Part shown: piece after piece, positions 34,706 through 44,782 of the stretch
Layout of the letters: the number at the start of each line of letters is the position of its first letter
How positions within the stretch are numbered: the first letter of the stretch is position 1
Source of the DNA: Paracoccus wurundjeri
Lineage (GTDB): Bacteria; Pseudomonadota; Alphaproteobacteria; Rhodobacterales; Rhodobacteraceae
Assembly: GCF_030678915.1 (NCBI RefSeq)
Contig: NZ_JAUUTZ010000011.1
Location: 94,302 to 158,301, forward strand
DNA length: 64,000 nucleotides
Direction: 5' to 3'
Notes under the pieces: model-generated
What the model was told of the DNA's origin: nothing
Database searches by the model: none
The model's input: only the letters and a program-made list of their open reading frames with translations
Position numbers and translations under genes: made by a program

Positions 34706-34802
34706 TGAAAACCCCTGTCACCCGGATTTTCTTACAGAAAAACAAGATCTGTCCGATTGTCTTGAATGACTCTGGCCTCAGTGGCAGCAGATGCGGTCGC
34801 GC

Positions 34803-35960
34803 TCAACTCCAGCGTGAGACGCAGGGAATCTTGGTCCTGTCGCAGCGATCGGCATATTTCCGGGCGATTTCGCTTACTTCCTCCATGAGTCCCGCTTCGA
34901 GCCGGATCGGATCAAGTCCCATGCCGATGAACCGGTCGTTGACGACATGCAGATCGTTTTCCGCCGCCTCGTTGCGCGGATTGTCCAGATAGGCGATCTC
35001 GACCCCGGTGCCATCGTGGATCATCTGCGCCAGATCGCGGACGCGGTGGGTTTCGGTCATCTGGTTGAGGATATGTACACGGTCGCCGCTGGCCGGTGCG
35101 TTCCGCAGAGCCAGTTCGATACAGCGGCAGGTATCCTGAATATGGATGAAAGCCCGCGTCTGCCCGCCAGTGCCATGAACCGTCATCGGATAGCCGATGG
35201 CCGCCTGCATGATGAAACGGTTCAGCACGGTGCCGTAATCGCCGTCATAGTCGAAACGGTTGATCAGCCGCTCGTCCATGCGGGTTTCCCTGGTCTGGGT
35301 GCCCCAGACGATGCCCTGATGCAGATCGGTGATCCTGACCCGGTCGTTCTTGTTGTAATAGGCGAAGAACAACTGATCCTGGCTTTTCGTCATGTGATAG
35401 ATCGAGCCGGGATTGGTTGGGTAAAGGATTTCCTGCTCGGCGTCCCCCTCTGGCGTTTCGACCTTCACCTTCAGATAACCCTCGGGGATCTTCATTCCGG
35501 CGGTGCCGTAGCCGTAAACCCCCATCGTGCCCAGATGCACCAGATGAATATCCTGCCCGGATTCGACGATCGCGGCCAGAACGTCATTGGTCGCGTTCAG
35601 GTTGTTATTGACCGTGTAACGCTTGTGATAGCTTGATTTCATCGAATAGGGCGCGGCGCGCTGTTCGGCGAAATGGATGACCGCGTCGGGCCGTTCTTCT
35701 TTGAACAGGGTCAGCAGGCGATGATAATGCTTGCCCACGGTGAAATTGAGAGACCGGATTTCATTGCCGGTCAGATCTTTCCAGACCCGCAGCCGCTCGC
35801 CCAAAGGGCTGATGGGCGTCAGGCTTTCGACCTCGAGTTCAAGATCGATGGCGCGGCGGCTGAGATTGTCGACGATGATGATTTCATGTCCGCATCCGGA
35901 CAGATGCAAGGCTGTGGGCCAGCCGCAAAAACCGTCGCCGCCAAGGATGACTATCTTCAT
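34803..35960 (-). CDS. sqdB: UDP-sulfoquinovose synthase
   Basis: A 385-residue extended SDR that builds UDP-sulfoquinovose from UDP-glucose and sulfite, the first committed step of sulfolipid (SQDG) synthesis. Blocks are [18 protein letters not shown] for [57 protein letters not shown] with the catalytic threonine, [15 protein letters not shown] with YxxxK, and [10 protein letters not shown]. The ATG at 35960 gives the standard N-terminus. The expected partners SqdC/SqdD/SqdA were not found nearby, so glycosyl transfer must be encoded elsewhere. Sulfolipid is typical of Rhodobacteraceae and rhizobia under phosphate limitation. Confidence 0.92.
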   Translation of the reverse strand: MKIVILGGDGFCGWPTALHLSGCGHEIIIVDNLSRRAIDLELEVESLTPISPLGERLRVWKDLTGNEIRSLNFTVGKHYHRLLTLFKEERPDAVIHFAEQRAAPYSMKSSYHKRYTVNNNLNATNDVLAAIVESGQDIHLVHLGTMGVYGYGTAGMKIPEGYLKVKVETPEGDAEQEILYPTNPGSIYHMTKSQDQLFFAYYNKNDRVRITDLHQGIVWGTQTRETRMDERLINRFDYDGDYGTVLNRFIMQAAIGYPMTVHGTGGQTRAFIHIQDTCRCIELALRNAPASGDRVHILNQMTETHRVRDLAQMIHDGTGVEIAYLDNPRNEAAENDLHVVNDRFIGMGLDPIRLEAGLMEEVSEIARKYADRCDRTKIPCVSRWS

Positions 35961-36160
35961 GATCTGGACTTCCTGCCTTGGTCCTCGGATTCGCGGACTA
36001 TATGTCCTATTCTCGATACGAGTTAAAGCGTGAAGACCCGCGGAAATCCGCCCTCGGCGGTGTCCGGCGGAACGGCGGGGCGCGGGCGGCCTGCATCTCG
36101 ACGGTATTCCGTCGCAATTGATGCTTGGAATTATCGAAGAAGCTGCCATATCAAGCTATC

Positions 36161-36583
36161 ATGATCTATGTCACCGAGAATTTGGTTATTGAAGAGTGGG
36201 AATTGTCCGAGCAGTTTATTCAGGCTCAGGGGCCTGGCGGTCAGAATGTCAACAAAGTCGAGACGGCGGTTCAGCTGCGTTTCGAGGCAGAGCGTTCGCC
36301 GAACCTTTCCGATCAGGTCAAGCGGCGGTTGCGGCGTCTGGCGGGTCGCAGATGGACGTCAGACGGGGCCGTCGTGATCCAATCGCAGGAAACCCGTAGC
36401 CAGTCGCGGAACCGGGCCATCGCGCGCGAGCGCCTGGCAGAGCTGATCCGGAACGCATTGGTCGCGCCGAAACGCCGCATCGCGACCCGCCCGACGCTTG
36501 CCAGCAAGAAACGGCGGCTTAAGGCCAAGACAGTGCGTGGGCAGGTAAAGACGTTGCGGGGCAGGGTGGAGACGGACGAATGA
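36161..36583 (+). CDS. arfB: Ribosome-rescue peptidyl-tRNA hydrolase ArfB (YaeJ)
   Basis: A 140-residue release-factor homologue that frees ribosomes stalled without a stop codon. The catalytic GGQ lies in AQGPGGQNVNKVETAVQLRF (residues 26 to 28). After the single catalytic domain comes a highly basic tail (SKKRRLKAKTVRGQVKTLRG) that, in the family, enters the empty mRNA channel. There is no codon-recognition domain, which separates it from RF1/RF2. The start at 36161 gives the normal N-terminus; the frame opens at 36125. It overlaps the Nudix gene by four bases. Confidence 0.93.
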   Translation: MIYVTENLVIEEWELSEQFIQAQGPGGQNVNKVETAVQLRFEAERSPNLSDQVKRRLRRLAGRRWTSDGAVVIQSQETRSQSRNRAIARERLAELIRNALVAPKRRIATRPTLASKKRRLKAKTVRGQVKTLRGRVETDE

Positions 36584-37032
36584 ACGCTTTGCTCAGATCG
36601 ATCAGATTGCTGTTCGGCAAGCGACCACGTTCCTTGCAGGTCGGTGCGGTTTGCCGAGATCCCGACACGGGTAAGGTTTTGCTGATCACAAGCCGGGGAA
36701 CAGGGCGATGGGTCATTCCTAAGGGCTGGCCGATGGCGGGGCGCAGCCTGGCAGGTGCCGCTGCCCGCGAGGCATGGGAAGAAGCAGGGGTGGAGGGGCA
36801 GGTTTCCGACGACGAACTGGGTCGCTATCGCTATGACAAAGCGCAGGATAGCGGCTTTTCCGTACCCGTCGATGTCGCGGTCTATACCCTGAAGGTCACA
36901 GCCTTGCAGGACGCATTCCCCGAGGCGGCAGAGCGTGAACGCCAGTGGTTCACGCCAATCGAGGCCGAAGCCGCAGTGGCCGAACCCGGCCTGAAAACCA
37001 TTTTACGCGGATTGTCTGCGGCGCAGAGCTAG
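36580..37032 (+). CDS. Nudix hydrolase (diphosphoinositol/polyphosphate-type)
   Basis: A 150-residue hydrolase. The Nudix box is visible as PKGWPMAGRSLAGAAAREAW continuing EEAGVEG, with REAWEEAG as the metal-binding core. The first glutamate of the strict consensus is not at the usual place, as often in the DIPP-like bacterial group starting PKGWP. Such enzymes cleave nucleoside or inositol polyphosphates, or dinucleoside polyphosphates. The ATG overlaps the arfB stop (ATGA). Substrate unknown. Confidence 0.88.
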   Translation: MNALLRSIRLLFGKRPRSLQVGAVCRDPDTGKVLLITSRGTGRWVIPKGWPMAGRSLAGAAAREAWEEAGVEGQVSDDELGRYRYDKAQDSGFSVPVDVAVYTLKVTALQDAFPEAAERERQWFTPIEAEAAVAEPGLKTILRGLSAAQS

Positions 37033-37116
37033 GGCAGACTGCGCCGGGGACGATCAAACCGGCATCAAAGCCGGGTGAATGATAACAGGCGAGGGTGGTA
37101 AAGGAGTGCGATCCGC

Positions 37117-38544
37117 ATGAAATCCGGCTTTCATATCCTGGACAAGGATCTGGGCCGGATCACCCATGCCGAAGCCGCGCAAAGCCAGGCATTCCGTCCG
37201 GTGTTGCGGCTTGGCCTTGTTGTCCTGTTCTGCGTTGTGGTGCTGATCTTCCTGATGGGGGCGCTGGGGCTGGAGCCGTATAGCACCGGGCTGGGCGCGG
37301 GGCTGATCGTGGCATGCTGGCTTGGGCTGGCGATTGGCTCGAACGATGTGGCGAACTCGCTGGGTCCCGCTGTGGGCGCGGGGGCGATCAGCCTTGTTCC
37401 GGGCTTGATCCTTGTGGCGCTGGCCGAGATTGCCGGCGCCAGTCTTGCGGGTGCCGCCGTCACTCATCGTCTCGCGGGCGGAATTTTCGAGTCGCAATAT
37501 CTTGTCTCCCGCCTGGACGCACAGATGTTGATGGTGGCTGCCCTGATTGGTGCGGCGTTCTGGATAACGCTGGCGACAGGTGCGGGGCTTCCGGTCAGTA
37601 CCTCGCATTCGATCGTTGGCGCCATCGCTGGCGCCAGTATCGCCGCGCTTGGATTTGCGGCGGTCCATTGGAACAATCTCATGATGATTGCGACTGCGTG
37701 GATCATCTCGCCACTTGCGGCCGGAACTCTTGCGGCTGCGCTTCTCGCCTTTGTGACCGTCAGCGTCCGGGATGCCCCGGACCGCGCGGCAGCCGCGCTA
37801 AGATGGTTGCCGTTTCTGGTTGGGGTGATGGCGGCGCTGTTTCTTGCCTATCTGGCGCTGCTTTTGACGCTGCGGATGGGAATCTGGCCACTGCCGGTAG
37901 TTCTTGGAGCGCTGCCGTTCGGACTGCCGATGGCGTGGCTGACCTTGCGGCAGCTTCGGGGCGAGATCGCTGCGAATCCGGAAAAGCCGCGGATGAAACC
38001 ATTATTCAGACCGCCGTTGCTTATGGCCGTGGTGATCATGGGCTTTGCCCACGGAGCGAATGATGTCGGTAATGTCGCCGGTCCATTATCGGTCATTCTT
38101 CCGCGTGCCGGGACAAGCGAGCCGATGCAGGTGCCGATCACGATCCTGCTGATGGCGGGGCTGGCCATTGCGGTTGGCACGCTGCTGTTCGGCAGGCGGC
38201 TGGTTGTCATGGTCGGGAGTGGGATCACCAGGCTGAACCCGGTTCGGGCCTTCTGCGTTTCGCTGGCGACCGCGGCGACCGTGTTGTTTGCCGCTGCCGC
38301 CGGGCTGCCGGTTTCGACGACGCATATCGCGATCGGAGGAATCTTCGGTGTGGGTTTTGCTCGCGAATGGCTTGACGGAAAGCGCCGCCGCCCGGACCTG
38401 CCCGCCGAAGAAAATCGCCGCCGCCTGCTGATCCGCCGCAGTCATGTGATCACGATCACCGCTGCCTGGGTTGTGACAGTGCCGGTGACCGCCTTACTGG
38501 GGGCCGCAAGCTATCTGGTAATCGCCCTGGTGATGCAGACCTAG
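37117..38544 (+). CDS. Inorganic phosphate transporter, PiT family
   Basis: A 475-residue membrane protein with around twelve helices in two inverted halves. Each half has the PiT signature: GSNDVANSLGPAVGAGAI near residue 70 and FAHGANDVGNVAGPLSVIL near residue 310. VSTSHSIVGAIAG and VSTTHIAIGGIFG follow correspondingly. It carries H+- or Na+-coupled uptake of phosphate as metal-phosphate. An N-terminal cytoplasmic stretch of about 30 residues precedes the first helix. An aaaggagtg ribosome-binding site lies upstream. No regulatory PhoU-like partner (DUF47) is next to it. Confidence 0.93.
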   Translation: MKSGFHILDKDLGRITHAEAAQSQAFRPVLRLGLVVLFCVVVLIFLMGALGLEPYSTGLGAGLIVACWLGLAIGSNDVANSLGPAVGAGAISLVPGLILVALAEIAGASLAGAAVTHRLAGGIFESQYLVSRLDAQMLMVAALIGAAFWITLATGAGLPVSTSHSIVGAIAGASIAALGFAAVHWNNLMMIATAWIISPLAAGTLAAALLAFVTVSVRDAPDRAAAALRWLPFLVGVMAALFLAYLALLLTLRMGIWPLPVVLGALPFGLPMAWLTLRQLRGEIAANPEKPRMKPLFRPPLLMAVVIMGFAHGANDVGNVAGPLSVILPRAGTSEPMQVPITILLMAGLAIAVGTLLFGRRLVVMVGSGITRLNPVRAFCVSLATAATVLFAAAAGLPVSTTHIAIGGIFGVGFAREWLDGKRRRPDLPAEENRRRLLIRRSHVITITAAWVVTVPVTALLGAASYLVIALVMQT

Positions 38545-38596
38545 CCGGGATGTTGGTTAAGGATCCATGCCTTGCATGACGGTCTGCCGGTGCCGG

Positions 38597-39889
38597 TTAC
38601 ACGATCACTTTCTGCGCGACTTGCTGGCCAACATCGAAGACGCGTTTGTAACGGTCGACCTCCTCTTCCGGCCCCATGGCCTTGGCCGGGTTGTCCGACA
38701 GTTTGACCGTTGGCCTGCCATTCGCCGCGACGGCCTTGCAGACCAGGCTGAACGGAGCCAGCCCGTCGCCCGGAACCAGCCCGCGAAAATCATTGGTCAG
38801 CAATGTGCCCCAGCCGAAACTGACCTTGACGCGACCGTGAAATTGCCGGTGCAACTCAACGATCTTCTCGACATCCAGCCCGTCGGAAAAGATCACCAGC
38901 TTCTCGCGCGGATCTTCTCCCCGCTCTTTCCACCAGCGGATCGCGGTTTCCGCCCCCTCTGCCGGATCGCCGCTGTCGATGCGGATCCCGGTCCAGCCCG
39001 CCAGCCAGTCGGGCGCGTGGTCCAGAAAACCCTCGCTGCCATAGGTGTCCGGCAGAATGATCCGCAAATTGCCGTCATGCTCTTCATGCCAATCGGCAAG
39101 CACGTCATAGGGCGCGCGCCGCAACGCCTCGTCATTCTCGGCCAAAGCGGCATAGACCATCGGCAGTTCATGGGCATTGGTGCCGATCGCCTCGATATCG
39201 CGATGCATGGCGATCAGACAGTTCGAGGTGCCTGTGAAACGGTCGCCCAGCCCTTCGATCATCGCCTGCACGCACCAGTCTTGCCACAGGAAACTGTGCC
39301 GCCGCCTTGTGCCGAAATCGGCGATCAGCAGATCGGGCAGTTCCCGCAGCGTCTGGATCTTTTCCCAGACCCGGGTCATGGCGCGGGCATAGAGAACCTG
39401 CAACTCGAAGCGCCCCATATCTTTTAGCACCGCGCGCGAGCGGAGTTCCATCAGAACGGTAAGCGCCGGGATCTCCCACAGCATCACCTCGGGCCAGCGG
39501 CCTTCGAAGCTCAGTTCATATTGGCCATCCCGTGTTTCAAGATGATAGGGCGGCAGCCGCAATCCTTCGAGGAATTCCATGAAATCGGGGCGGAACATCT
39601 GACGTTTGCCGTAGAATGTATTGCCGCGCAGCCAAGTGCTTTCCCCGCGTGTCAGGGACAATCCCCGCACATGATCAAGCTGTTCGCGCAATTCACCTTC
39701 GTCGATCAGTTCCGCAAGGCGGACATCGGTACTGCGGTTGATCAGGCTGAAACTGACTGTCGTATCCGGGCGGTTGCGAAAGACCGACTGGCACATCAGC
39801 AGCTTGTAGAAGTCATCGTCGATCAGCGAGCGCACGATCGGGTCGATCTTCCATTTGTGATTATATACGCGCGTGGCAATATCGACCAT
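38597..39889 (-). CDS. pncB: Nicotinate phosphoribosyltransferase
   Basis: A 430-residue enzyme of the Preiss-Handler NAD salvage route, joining nicotinate and PRPP with ATP help. Family features are [20 protein letters not shown] near the start, [40 protein letters not shown] with the phosphorylated histidine region, and [14 protein letters not shown] with [13 protein letters not shown] gaggagtccgctc leader precedes the ATG. It is co-oriented with pncA 68 bases upstream, so nicotinamide deamidation and nicotinate reuse are encoded together. Confidence 0.95.
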   Translation of the reverse strand: MVDIATRVYNHKWKIDPIVRSLIDDDFYKLLMCQSVFRNRPDTTVSFSLINRSTDVRLAELIDEGELREQLDHVRGLSLTRGESTWLRGNTFYGKRQMFRPDFMEFLEGLRLPPYHLETRDGQYELSFEGRWPEVMLWEIPALTVLMELRSRAVLKDMGRFELQVLYARAMTRVWEKIQTLRELPDLLIADFGTRRRHSFLWQDWCVQAMIEGLGDRFTGTSNCLIAMHRDIEAIGTNAHELPMVYAALAENDEALRRAPYDVLADWHEEHDGNLRIILPDTYGSEGFLDHAPDWLAGWTGIRIDSGDPAEGAETAIRWWKERGEDPREKLVIFSDGLDVEKIVELHRQFHGRVKVSFGWGTLLTNDFRGLVPGDGLAPFSLVCKAVAANGRPTVKLSDNPAKAMGPEEEVDRYKRVFDVGQQVAQKVIV

Positions 39890-39957
39890 GAGCGGACTCC
39901 TCGGATGGTTTTTCCTTGGTGCATGTCAGGGTTAAGGAATGCAAGCGTGATCGCTGC

Positions 39958-40554
39958 TCAGCGAAGCAAGACCCCCGCGTCGCGCATATCCTTCCGCGCT
40001 TTTGCAAGGCTGCCGTCAAGATCGATGGCGCGGGTCGCCGACTCGGCCACGCTGGCGGTAAAGCCCAGCCCGGCGGCATCTATCGCGCTCCATGCCACGC
40101 AGAAATCATGCGCCAGCCCGACGAATGTCAGATCAAGCAGGTCACGTTCGCGCAGATAACCTGCTAGACCGGTCGGGGTCTTGTGGTCGTTTTCGAAGAA
40201 TGCAGAGTAACTATCTATTTCACTTCGAAAACCCTTGCGGATCACCAGATCGGCGCGATCAATGTTCAGGGCAGGGTGAAAAGCGGCTCCTTCGCTGCCG
40301 ATCACGCAGTGGGCAGGCCAAAGGACCTGTGGGCCATAGGGCATTTCAGTCATGGTGAAAGGCTTGGCCCCGGGATGATTTCGCGCAAAGCTGCCATGAT
40401 CGGCGGGATGCCAGTCCTGCGTCAGGATGACCGCATCGACTTCATCCATCAACGCATTGATCGGATGCAGGATTTCATCTCCGCCGGAAACGGCGAGCGC
40501 CCCGCCGGGGCAGAAATCATTCTGCATGTCGATGACGATCAGGGCTTTGGGCAT
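39958..40554 (-). CDS. pncA: Nicotinamidase
   Basis: A 198-residue cysteine hydrolase that deamidates nicotinamide to nicotinate. The catalytic aspartate is in LIVIDMQNDFCPGGALAV, the metal-binding DWHPADHGSF follows, and the nucleophile cysteine is in FVGLAHDFCVAWSAIDA. A lysine expected in the triad lies in the VIRKGFRSEIDSYS segment. A ggaggctgat leader gives a clear start. It precedes pncB on the same strand, forming an NAD-salvage pair. Confidence 0.95.
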   Translation of the reverse strand: MPKALIVIDMQNDFCPGGALAVSGGDEILHPINALMDEVDAVILTQDWHPADHGSFARNHPGAKPFTMTEMPYGPQVLWPAHCVIGSEGAAFHPALNIDRADLVIRKGFRSEIDSYSAFFENDHKTPTGLAGYLRERDLLDLTFVGLAHDFCVAWSAIDAAGLGFTASVAESATRAIDLDGSLAKARKDMRDAGVLLR

Positions 40555-40657
40555 ATCAGCCTCCGGTTGATTGCCATATTGGTAGAAAATGACAGGATGG
40601 CCGTCAATGAAGCATTCCCCCTTGCCTTGCGATATCGGGCTGGCATATGCCCCGCCT

Positions 40658-41548
40658 ATGCTGATTGTTGCCGCCCTTTACCACTTCACCCGCTTCAGCG
40701 AGCCTGCGGGCCTTCGCGCACCGTTACTCGAGACCTGTGAAAGGCACGGCATTCGCGGTACGCTTCTGCTGGCACGCGAAGGAATAAACGGAACCATCGC
40801 CGGAAGCCGCGCAGGCATTGATGCTGTCCTTTCCTACATTCGCGGCCTGCCGGGATGCGGGACGCTTGAGTGGAAGGAAAGCACCGCCGCCGAAATGCCC
40901 TTTGGCCGGATGAAGGTTCGCATCAAACGCGAAATCGTTACCATGGGACAGCCGGATGTCGATCCGACCGCTGCCGTCGGGCATTATGTCGAGCCTGCGG
41001 AATGGAATGCATTGATCTCGGCCCCCGATGTCGCGGTGATCGATACGCGCAACGATTACGAGACCGCCATCGGCACATTCGCGGGCGCGGCCGACCCCGC
41101 CACGAAATCCTTCAGTGAATTTCCCGAATGGTGGCGGCAGAACGCGCATCGCTTTGCAGGCAAACGCGTCGCCATGTTCTGCACCGGCGGAATCCGCTGC
41201 GAGAAATCAACGAATTACCTGCTGTCTCAGGGCGTGGAAGAGGTCTTTCACCTCAAAGGCGGTATTCTGAAATATCTGGAAGATATCCCCGAACAAGACA
41301 GCCTTTGGCAGGGCGAATGCTTCGTATTCGATCGCCGCGTCAGCCTGAAACATGGGCTTGAGCAAGGCAGATACAACCTGTGCCATGCCTGCCGCCGACC
41401 ACTTGCACCCGAGGATGCCAGTCGTCCCGAATATGAAGAGGGCGTAAGCTGCCATCGCTGCCTGCATGAATATGACGAGGCCGATCGGGAACGTTTCCGC
41501 GAACGGCAGCGGCAGTTCGATCTGGCGGAAGAGCGGGGGCGGCAATGA
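40658..41548 (+). CDS. trhO: tRNA uridine 5-oxyacetic-acid-pathway hydroxylase TrhO (rhodanese-like)
   Basis: A 296-residue protein of the YceA/TrhO family, which hydroxylates U34 of certain tRNAs using oxygen. An N-terminal acylphosphatase-like domain ([28 protein letters not shown] in [14 protein letters not shown]) is followed by a rhodanese domain with the active-site loop [12 protein letters not shown], and a Cys-rich C-terminal part ([19 protein letters not shown]) that could bind zinc. The start at 40658 matches the family N-terminus. It diverges from pncA and overlaps the next gene by four bases. Confidence 0.92.
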   Translation: MLIVAALYHFTRFSEPAGLRAPLLETCERHGIRGTLLLAREGINGTIAGSRAGIDAVLSYIRGLPGCGTLEWKESTAAEMPFGRMKVRIKREIVTMGQPDVDPTAAVGHYVEPAEWNALISAPDVAVIDTRNDYETAIGTFAGAADPATKSFSEFPEWWRQNAHRFAGKRVAMFCTGGIRCEKSTNYLLSQGVEEVFHLKGGILKYLEDIPEQDSLWQGECFVFDRRVSLKHGLEQGRYNLCHACRRPLAPEDASRPEYEEGVSCHRCLHEYDEADRERFRERQRQFDLAEERGRQ

Positions 41549-42378
41549 CAGGCTGGACCTTGCCCGTCGCGACATTCTGGGCGGGCGAGCCGATTTCCTT
41601 TGTCGAGCAGATGGTGATCCGCTCTTATCTCGATCAGGGGTGCGATTTCACCATTTACCTTGCCGAGCCTGTCGCCGGCATCCCCGAGGGCGCACGGATT
41701 GCCGATGCCGCCGAGATCATGCCAAAGCCCGGTTTCGTCTCGGATCCGCCGACGCGCAAGGAACTGGCGGTATGGTCCGATCTGTTCCGGGTGGCGCTGC
41801 TGCGCAAGCGGCAGGTGGTCTGGGTCGATGCCGATGCATATTGCGTTCGCCCGTTCGAGCTTGAAGGCGGCTATGGGTTCGGTCTGAACGGTGAAGGGGG
41901 CGTCTTGTCCGGGGTCATGGCGCTTCCGCCGGAATCGCCGACTTTATTATGGATGGATGAGTTTCTGAGTGCCGAAATACTGGAACCGCCATGGGTCAAG
42001 CCGTTCCTGATCCAGCAGCGCCGGAAGAAGGGGACGCTTGGCCCCGACAGTCTGAACTGGGGTGATACGGGTCCGCGTCTTCTGACCTATGCGCTGCAGC
42101 AATGCGGGGAATTCGAGCGGGCATTGCCGAAATCCGTATTTTACCCGCTTTTCCGGCAGACATTGCGCAAATTATGGGCCCCGGGCATCCCCGATCAGGG
42201 AATCGTGGCCAATAATACCCAGTCGGTTCATATCTTCGGTTATACGAAACGGGTCATGGTCACGTATTGGAACGGCCTGCCGCCGCCCGGTTCCTGGTTG
42301 GCGCGAACCGCCGAGCGGCATGGGATCGATCCCGCAGCCGCCCCTGCAACCGGTATGCCCTTGCCACAAAAGACCTGA
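41545..42378 (+). CDS. Glycosyltransferase-like protein with a DxD-type motif
   Basis: A 277-residue protein. [19 protein letters not shown] carries a DxD-like motif and resembles the metal- and sugar-nucleotide-binding core of GT-A-fold alpha-glycosyltransferases with the TcdA/TcdB-like or GT32-like layout. The later [12 protein letters not shown] could hold a second donor contact. No transmembrane segment is visible, so it is probably cytoplasmic. It is translationally coupled to trhO (ATGA), although no functional link is evident. Acceptor and donor are unknown. Confidence 0.65.
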   Translation: MTGWTLPVATFWAGEPISFVEQMVIRSYLDQGCDFTIYLAEPVAGIPEGARIADAAEIMPKPGFVSDPPTRKELAVWSDLFRVALLRKRQVVWVDADAYCVRPFELEGGYGFGLNGEGGVLSGVMALPPESPTLLWMDEFLSAEILEPPWVKPFLIQQRRKKGTLGPDSLNWGDTGPRLLTYALQQCGEFERALPKSVFYPLFRQTLRKLWAPGIPDQGIVANNTQSVHIFGYTKRVMVTYWNGLPPPGSWLARTAERHGIDPAAAPATGMPLPQKT

Positions 42379-42384
42379 GATCGC

Positions 42385-44661
42385 TTACGTAATCGCGCCC
42401 AGACCGCCGGCCGAAATCGCCGCCATGTTCAGGATGTCATTCACGGTCGAACTGGTCGAGCATATCTGGATCGGCTTGGACACGCCTGTCAGAATCGGGC
42501 CGATCACGGTTGCTCCGGCCATTTCCTGCATCAGCTTGACCGAGATCGAGGCCGAGTGACGGGCAGGCATGACCAGAATATTCGCCGGGCCGGTCAGACG
42601 GCTGAAAGGATAACGCGCCGCCGCTTCTATGTTCAGGGCGACATCCACGGTCATTTCGCCCTCATATTCGAAATCGACTTTGCGCGCGTCCAGAACTGTC
42701 GGGGCTTTGGCCATCTTGATGGCGCGTTCGCTGAGAGGATGGCCGAAATTCGAGAATGACAGGAAGGCGACCCGCGGCTCCAGCCCCAGTCCCCGCCCGA
42801 CCGCTGCTCCGCGCGTGGCGATATCGGCAAGATCGTCTGCCTCGGGCCATTCATGAACCAGCGTGTCGCCAATGAGCACGATCCGGCCCTTGTGCAGAAC
42901 GGCTGTGATGCCGACCACGCCATCTTCCGGGCGCAGATCGAAGACTTGTCCCATCTGGTCAAGAACATGTGCGCTTTTGCGGGTCGCGCCCGTCACCAGC
43001 CCGTCGCCATGCCCATGCGCAAGCATAAGCGCCGCGAAAACATGCCGGTCGCGATTGGCCAGACGGTTGGTGTCCTCGCGATCCATTCCCTGCCGCTGCA
43101 GCCGGGCATAGAGGAAATTCTGATATGCCTCCTGATGGCGGGAATTCGCGGCATTGACCACGGCGATCTCGCGCACGGCATCGCCAAGCCCGGCGGCTTC
43201 CAGCTTTTCCTTCACGTCATGTTCGCGGCCGACGACCAGTGCCTGCCCCATGCCGCCCCGCTGCCAGGCAACAGCGGCGCGCAGCACGCGCGGATCATCG
43301 CCCTCTGCAAAGATCATCCGCGCCTGGCTATTCCGCGCCCGTGCATGCATGCCCTGCAATATCGCCGCTGTCGGATCCATCCGCGCCTTCAGGGACTGGA
43401 TATACCCGTCCATATCGATGATCGGGCGGCGGGCCGCACCCGTATCCATCCCGGCTTTTGCGACGGCGGGCGGGACCACATGGATCAGCCGCGGATCGAA
43501 TGGCGTCGGGATGATGTAATCGCGCCCGAATTGCAGCTTGCGGCCATAGGCGGCGGCAACCTCATCGGGAACATCCTCGCGGGCAAGACGGGCAAGCGCC
43601 TCGGCGCAGGCGATTTTCATCTCATCGTTGATTGCGCGGGCATGAATGTCCAAGGCCCCTCGAAACAGATAAGGAAAGCCCAGCACGTTATTGACCTGAT
43701 TGGGATAATCGCTTCGGCCTGTCGCGACGATCGCATCGGCGCGAACGGCATGGGCTTCTTCGGGAGTGATCTCGGGATCGGGGTTGGCCATGGCGAAGAT
43801 GACCGGGTTCTCGGCCATGCTTTCGACCATGTCCGGTGTTACCGCCCCCTTGACCGACACGCCCAGAAAGACATCCGCGCCTTTCATGGCATCTTCAAGC
43901 GTCCGAGCTTCGGTCACCACCGCATGGGCCGATTTCCATTGGTTCATGCCTTCGGTCCGGCCTTGATAAATCACTCCCTTGGTGTCGCACAGGATGCAGT
44001 TTTCATGCCGCGCGCCCATGGATTTCAGCAATTCCAGGCAGGCGATTCCCGCCGCGCCCGCACCGTTCAGAACGATCCGTACATCCTCGATCTTCTTGCC
44101 CGACAGTTCCAGCGCATTGATCAGCCCCGCCGCGCAGATCACCGCCGTGCCGTGCTGATCGTCATGGAAAACCGGGATATCCATGATTTCTTTCAGGCGC
44201 TGTTCAATGACGAAGCATTCCGGCGCCTTGATATCTTCAAGATTGATCCCGCCGAAACTTGGCGCCATCAGTTTGACGGCGTTGATAATCTCTTCGGGGT
44301 CCTCGCTGTCCAGTTCGATATCGATGGCATTCACATCGGCAAAACGCTTGAACAGCACCGCCTTGCCCTCCATCACCGGTTTCGAGGCCAGCGCGCCCAG
44401 ATTGCCCATCCCCAGAATTGCTGTCCCGTTCGAGATAACCGCGACCATATTGCCCTTGGTCGTATAGTCATAGGCCGTTTCGGGCTGATCCGCGATCGCC
44501 TGCACGGGAACAGCAACGCCAGGGGAATAGGCCAGAGACAGGTCCCGCTGCGTGGTCATCGGCTTCGAGGCGATCACCTCGAATTTCCCCGGATGCGGTT
44601 CCATGTGGTAGGCGAGCGCTTCTTCGGATGTGGTTCTTGTGTGTCTGCTATTGTTGGCCAT
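42385..44661 (-). CDS. maeB: NADP-dependent malic enzyme with C-terminal phosphotransacetylase-like domain
   Basis: A 758-residue MaeB-type enzyme, decarboxylating L-malate to pyruvate with NADP. The N-terminal half has SLAYSPGVAVPVQAI, TAILGMGNLGALASKPVMEG, FHDDQHGTAVICAAGLINAL, the nucleotide motif LNGAGAAGIACLELL and FAMANPDPEITPEEA. From about residue 430 there is a phosphate acetyltransferase-like domain (GDDPRVLRAAVAWQR) that is regulatory in known enzymes. The ATG at 44661 has a gggggagc ribosome-binding site; the frame from 44715 is longer than the family. The gene converges on the glycosyltransferase gene with six bases between stops. Confidence 0.95.
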   Translation of the reverse strand: MANNSRHTRTTSEEALAYHMEPHPGKFEVIASKPMTTQRDLSLAYSPGVAVPVQAIADQPETAYDYTTKGNMVAVISNGTAILGMGNLGALASKPVMEGKAVLFKRFADVNAIDIELDSEDPEEIINAVKLMAPSFGGINLEDIKAPECFVIEQRLKEIMDIPVFHDDQHGTAVICAAGLINALELSGKKIEDVRIVLNGAGAAGIACLELLKSMGARHENCILCDTKGVIYQGRTEGMNQWKSAHAVVTEARTLEDAMKGADVFLGVSVKGAVTPDMVESMAENPVIFAMANPDPEITPEEAHAVRADAIVATGRSDYPNQVNNVLGFPYLFRGALDIHARAINDEMKIACAEALARLAREDVPDEVAAAYGRKLQFGRDYIIPTPFDPRLIHVVPPAVAKAGMDTGAARRPIIDMDGYIQSLKARMDPTAAILQGMHARARNSQARMIFAEGDDPRVLRAAVAWQRGGMGQALVVGREHDVKEKLEAAGLGDAVREIAVVNAANSRHQEAYQNFLYARLQRQGMDREDTNRLANRDRHVFAALMLAHGHGDGLVTGATRKSAHVLDQMGQVFDLRPEDGVVGITAVLHKGRIVLIGDTLVHEWPEADDLADIATRGAAVGRGLGLEPRVAFLSFSNFGHPLSERAIKMAKAPTVLDARKVDFEYEGEMTVDVALNIEAAARYPFSRLTGPANILVMPARHSASISVKLMQEMAGATVIGPILTGVSKPIQICSTSSTVNDILNMAAISAGGLGAIT

Positions 44662-44782
44662 CTGCTCCCCCGGCTTGCTCATGGCCTGCTTAACGCGGGG
44701 CAGGCACGCGCTCAATAAGTTTCCGGAAAGGCATCTGAACCGGCACGGAATTTCAGGATTGTCCGCCGATGATCCGATCGGG

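Noticed and set aside
42853..44718. 621-codon plus-strand frame opposite maeB
   Set aside because: Antisense shadow: composition rich in His/Asp/Arg without motifs, whereas the minus-strand frame is an intact malic enzyme.
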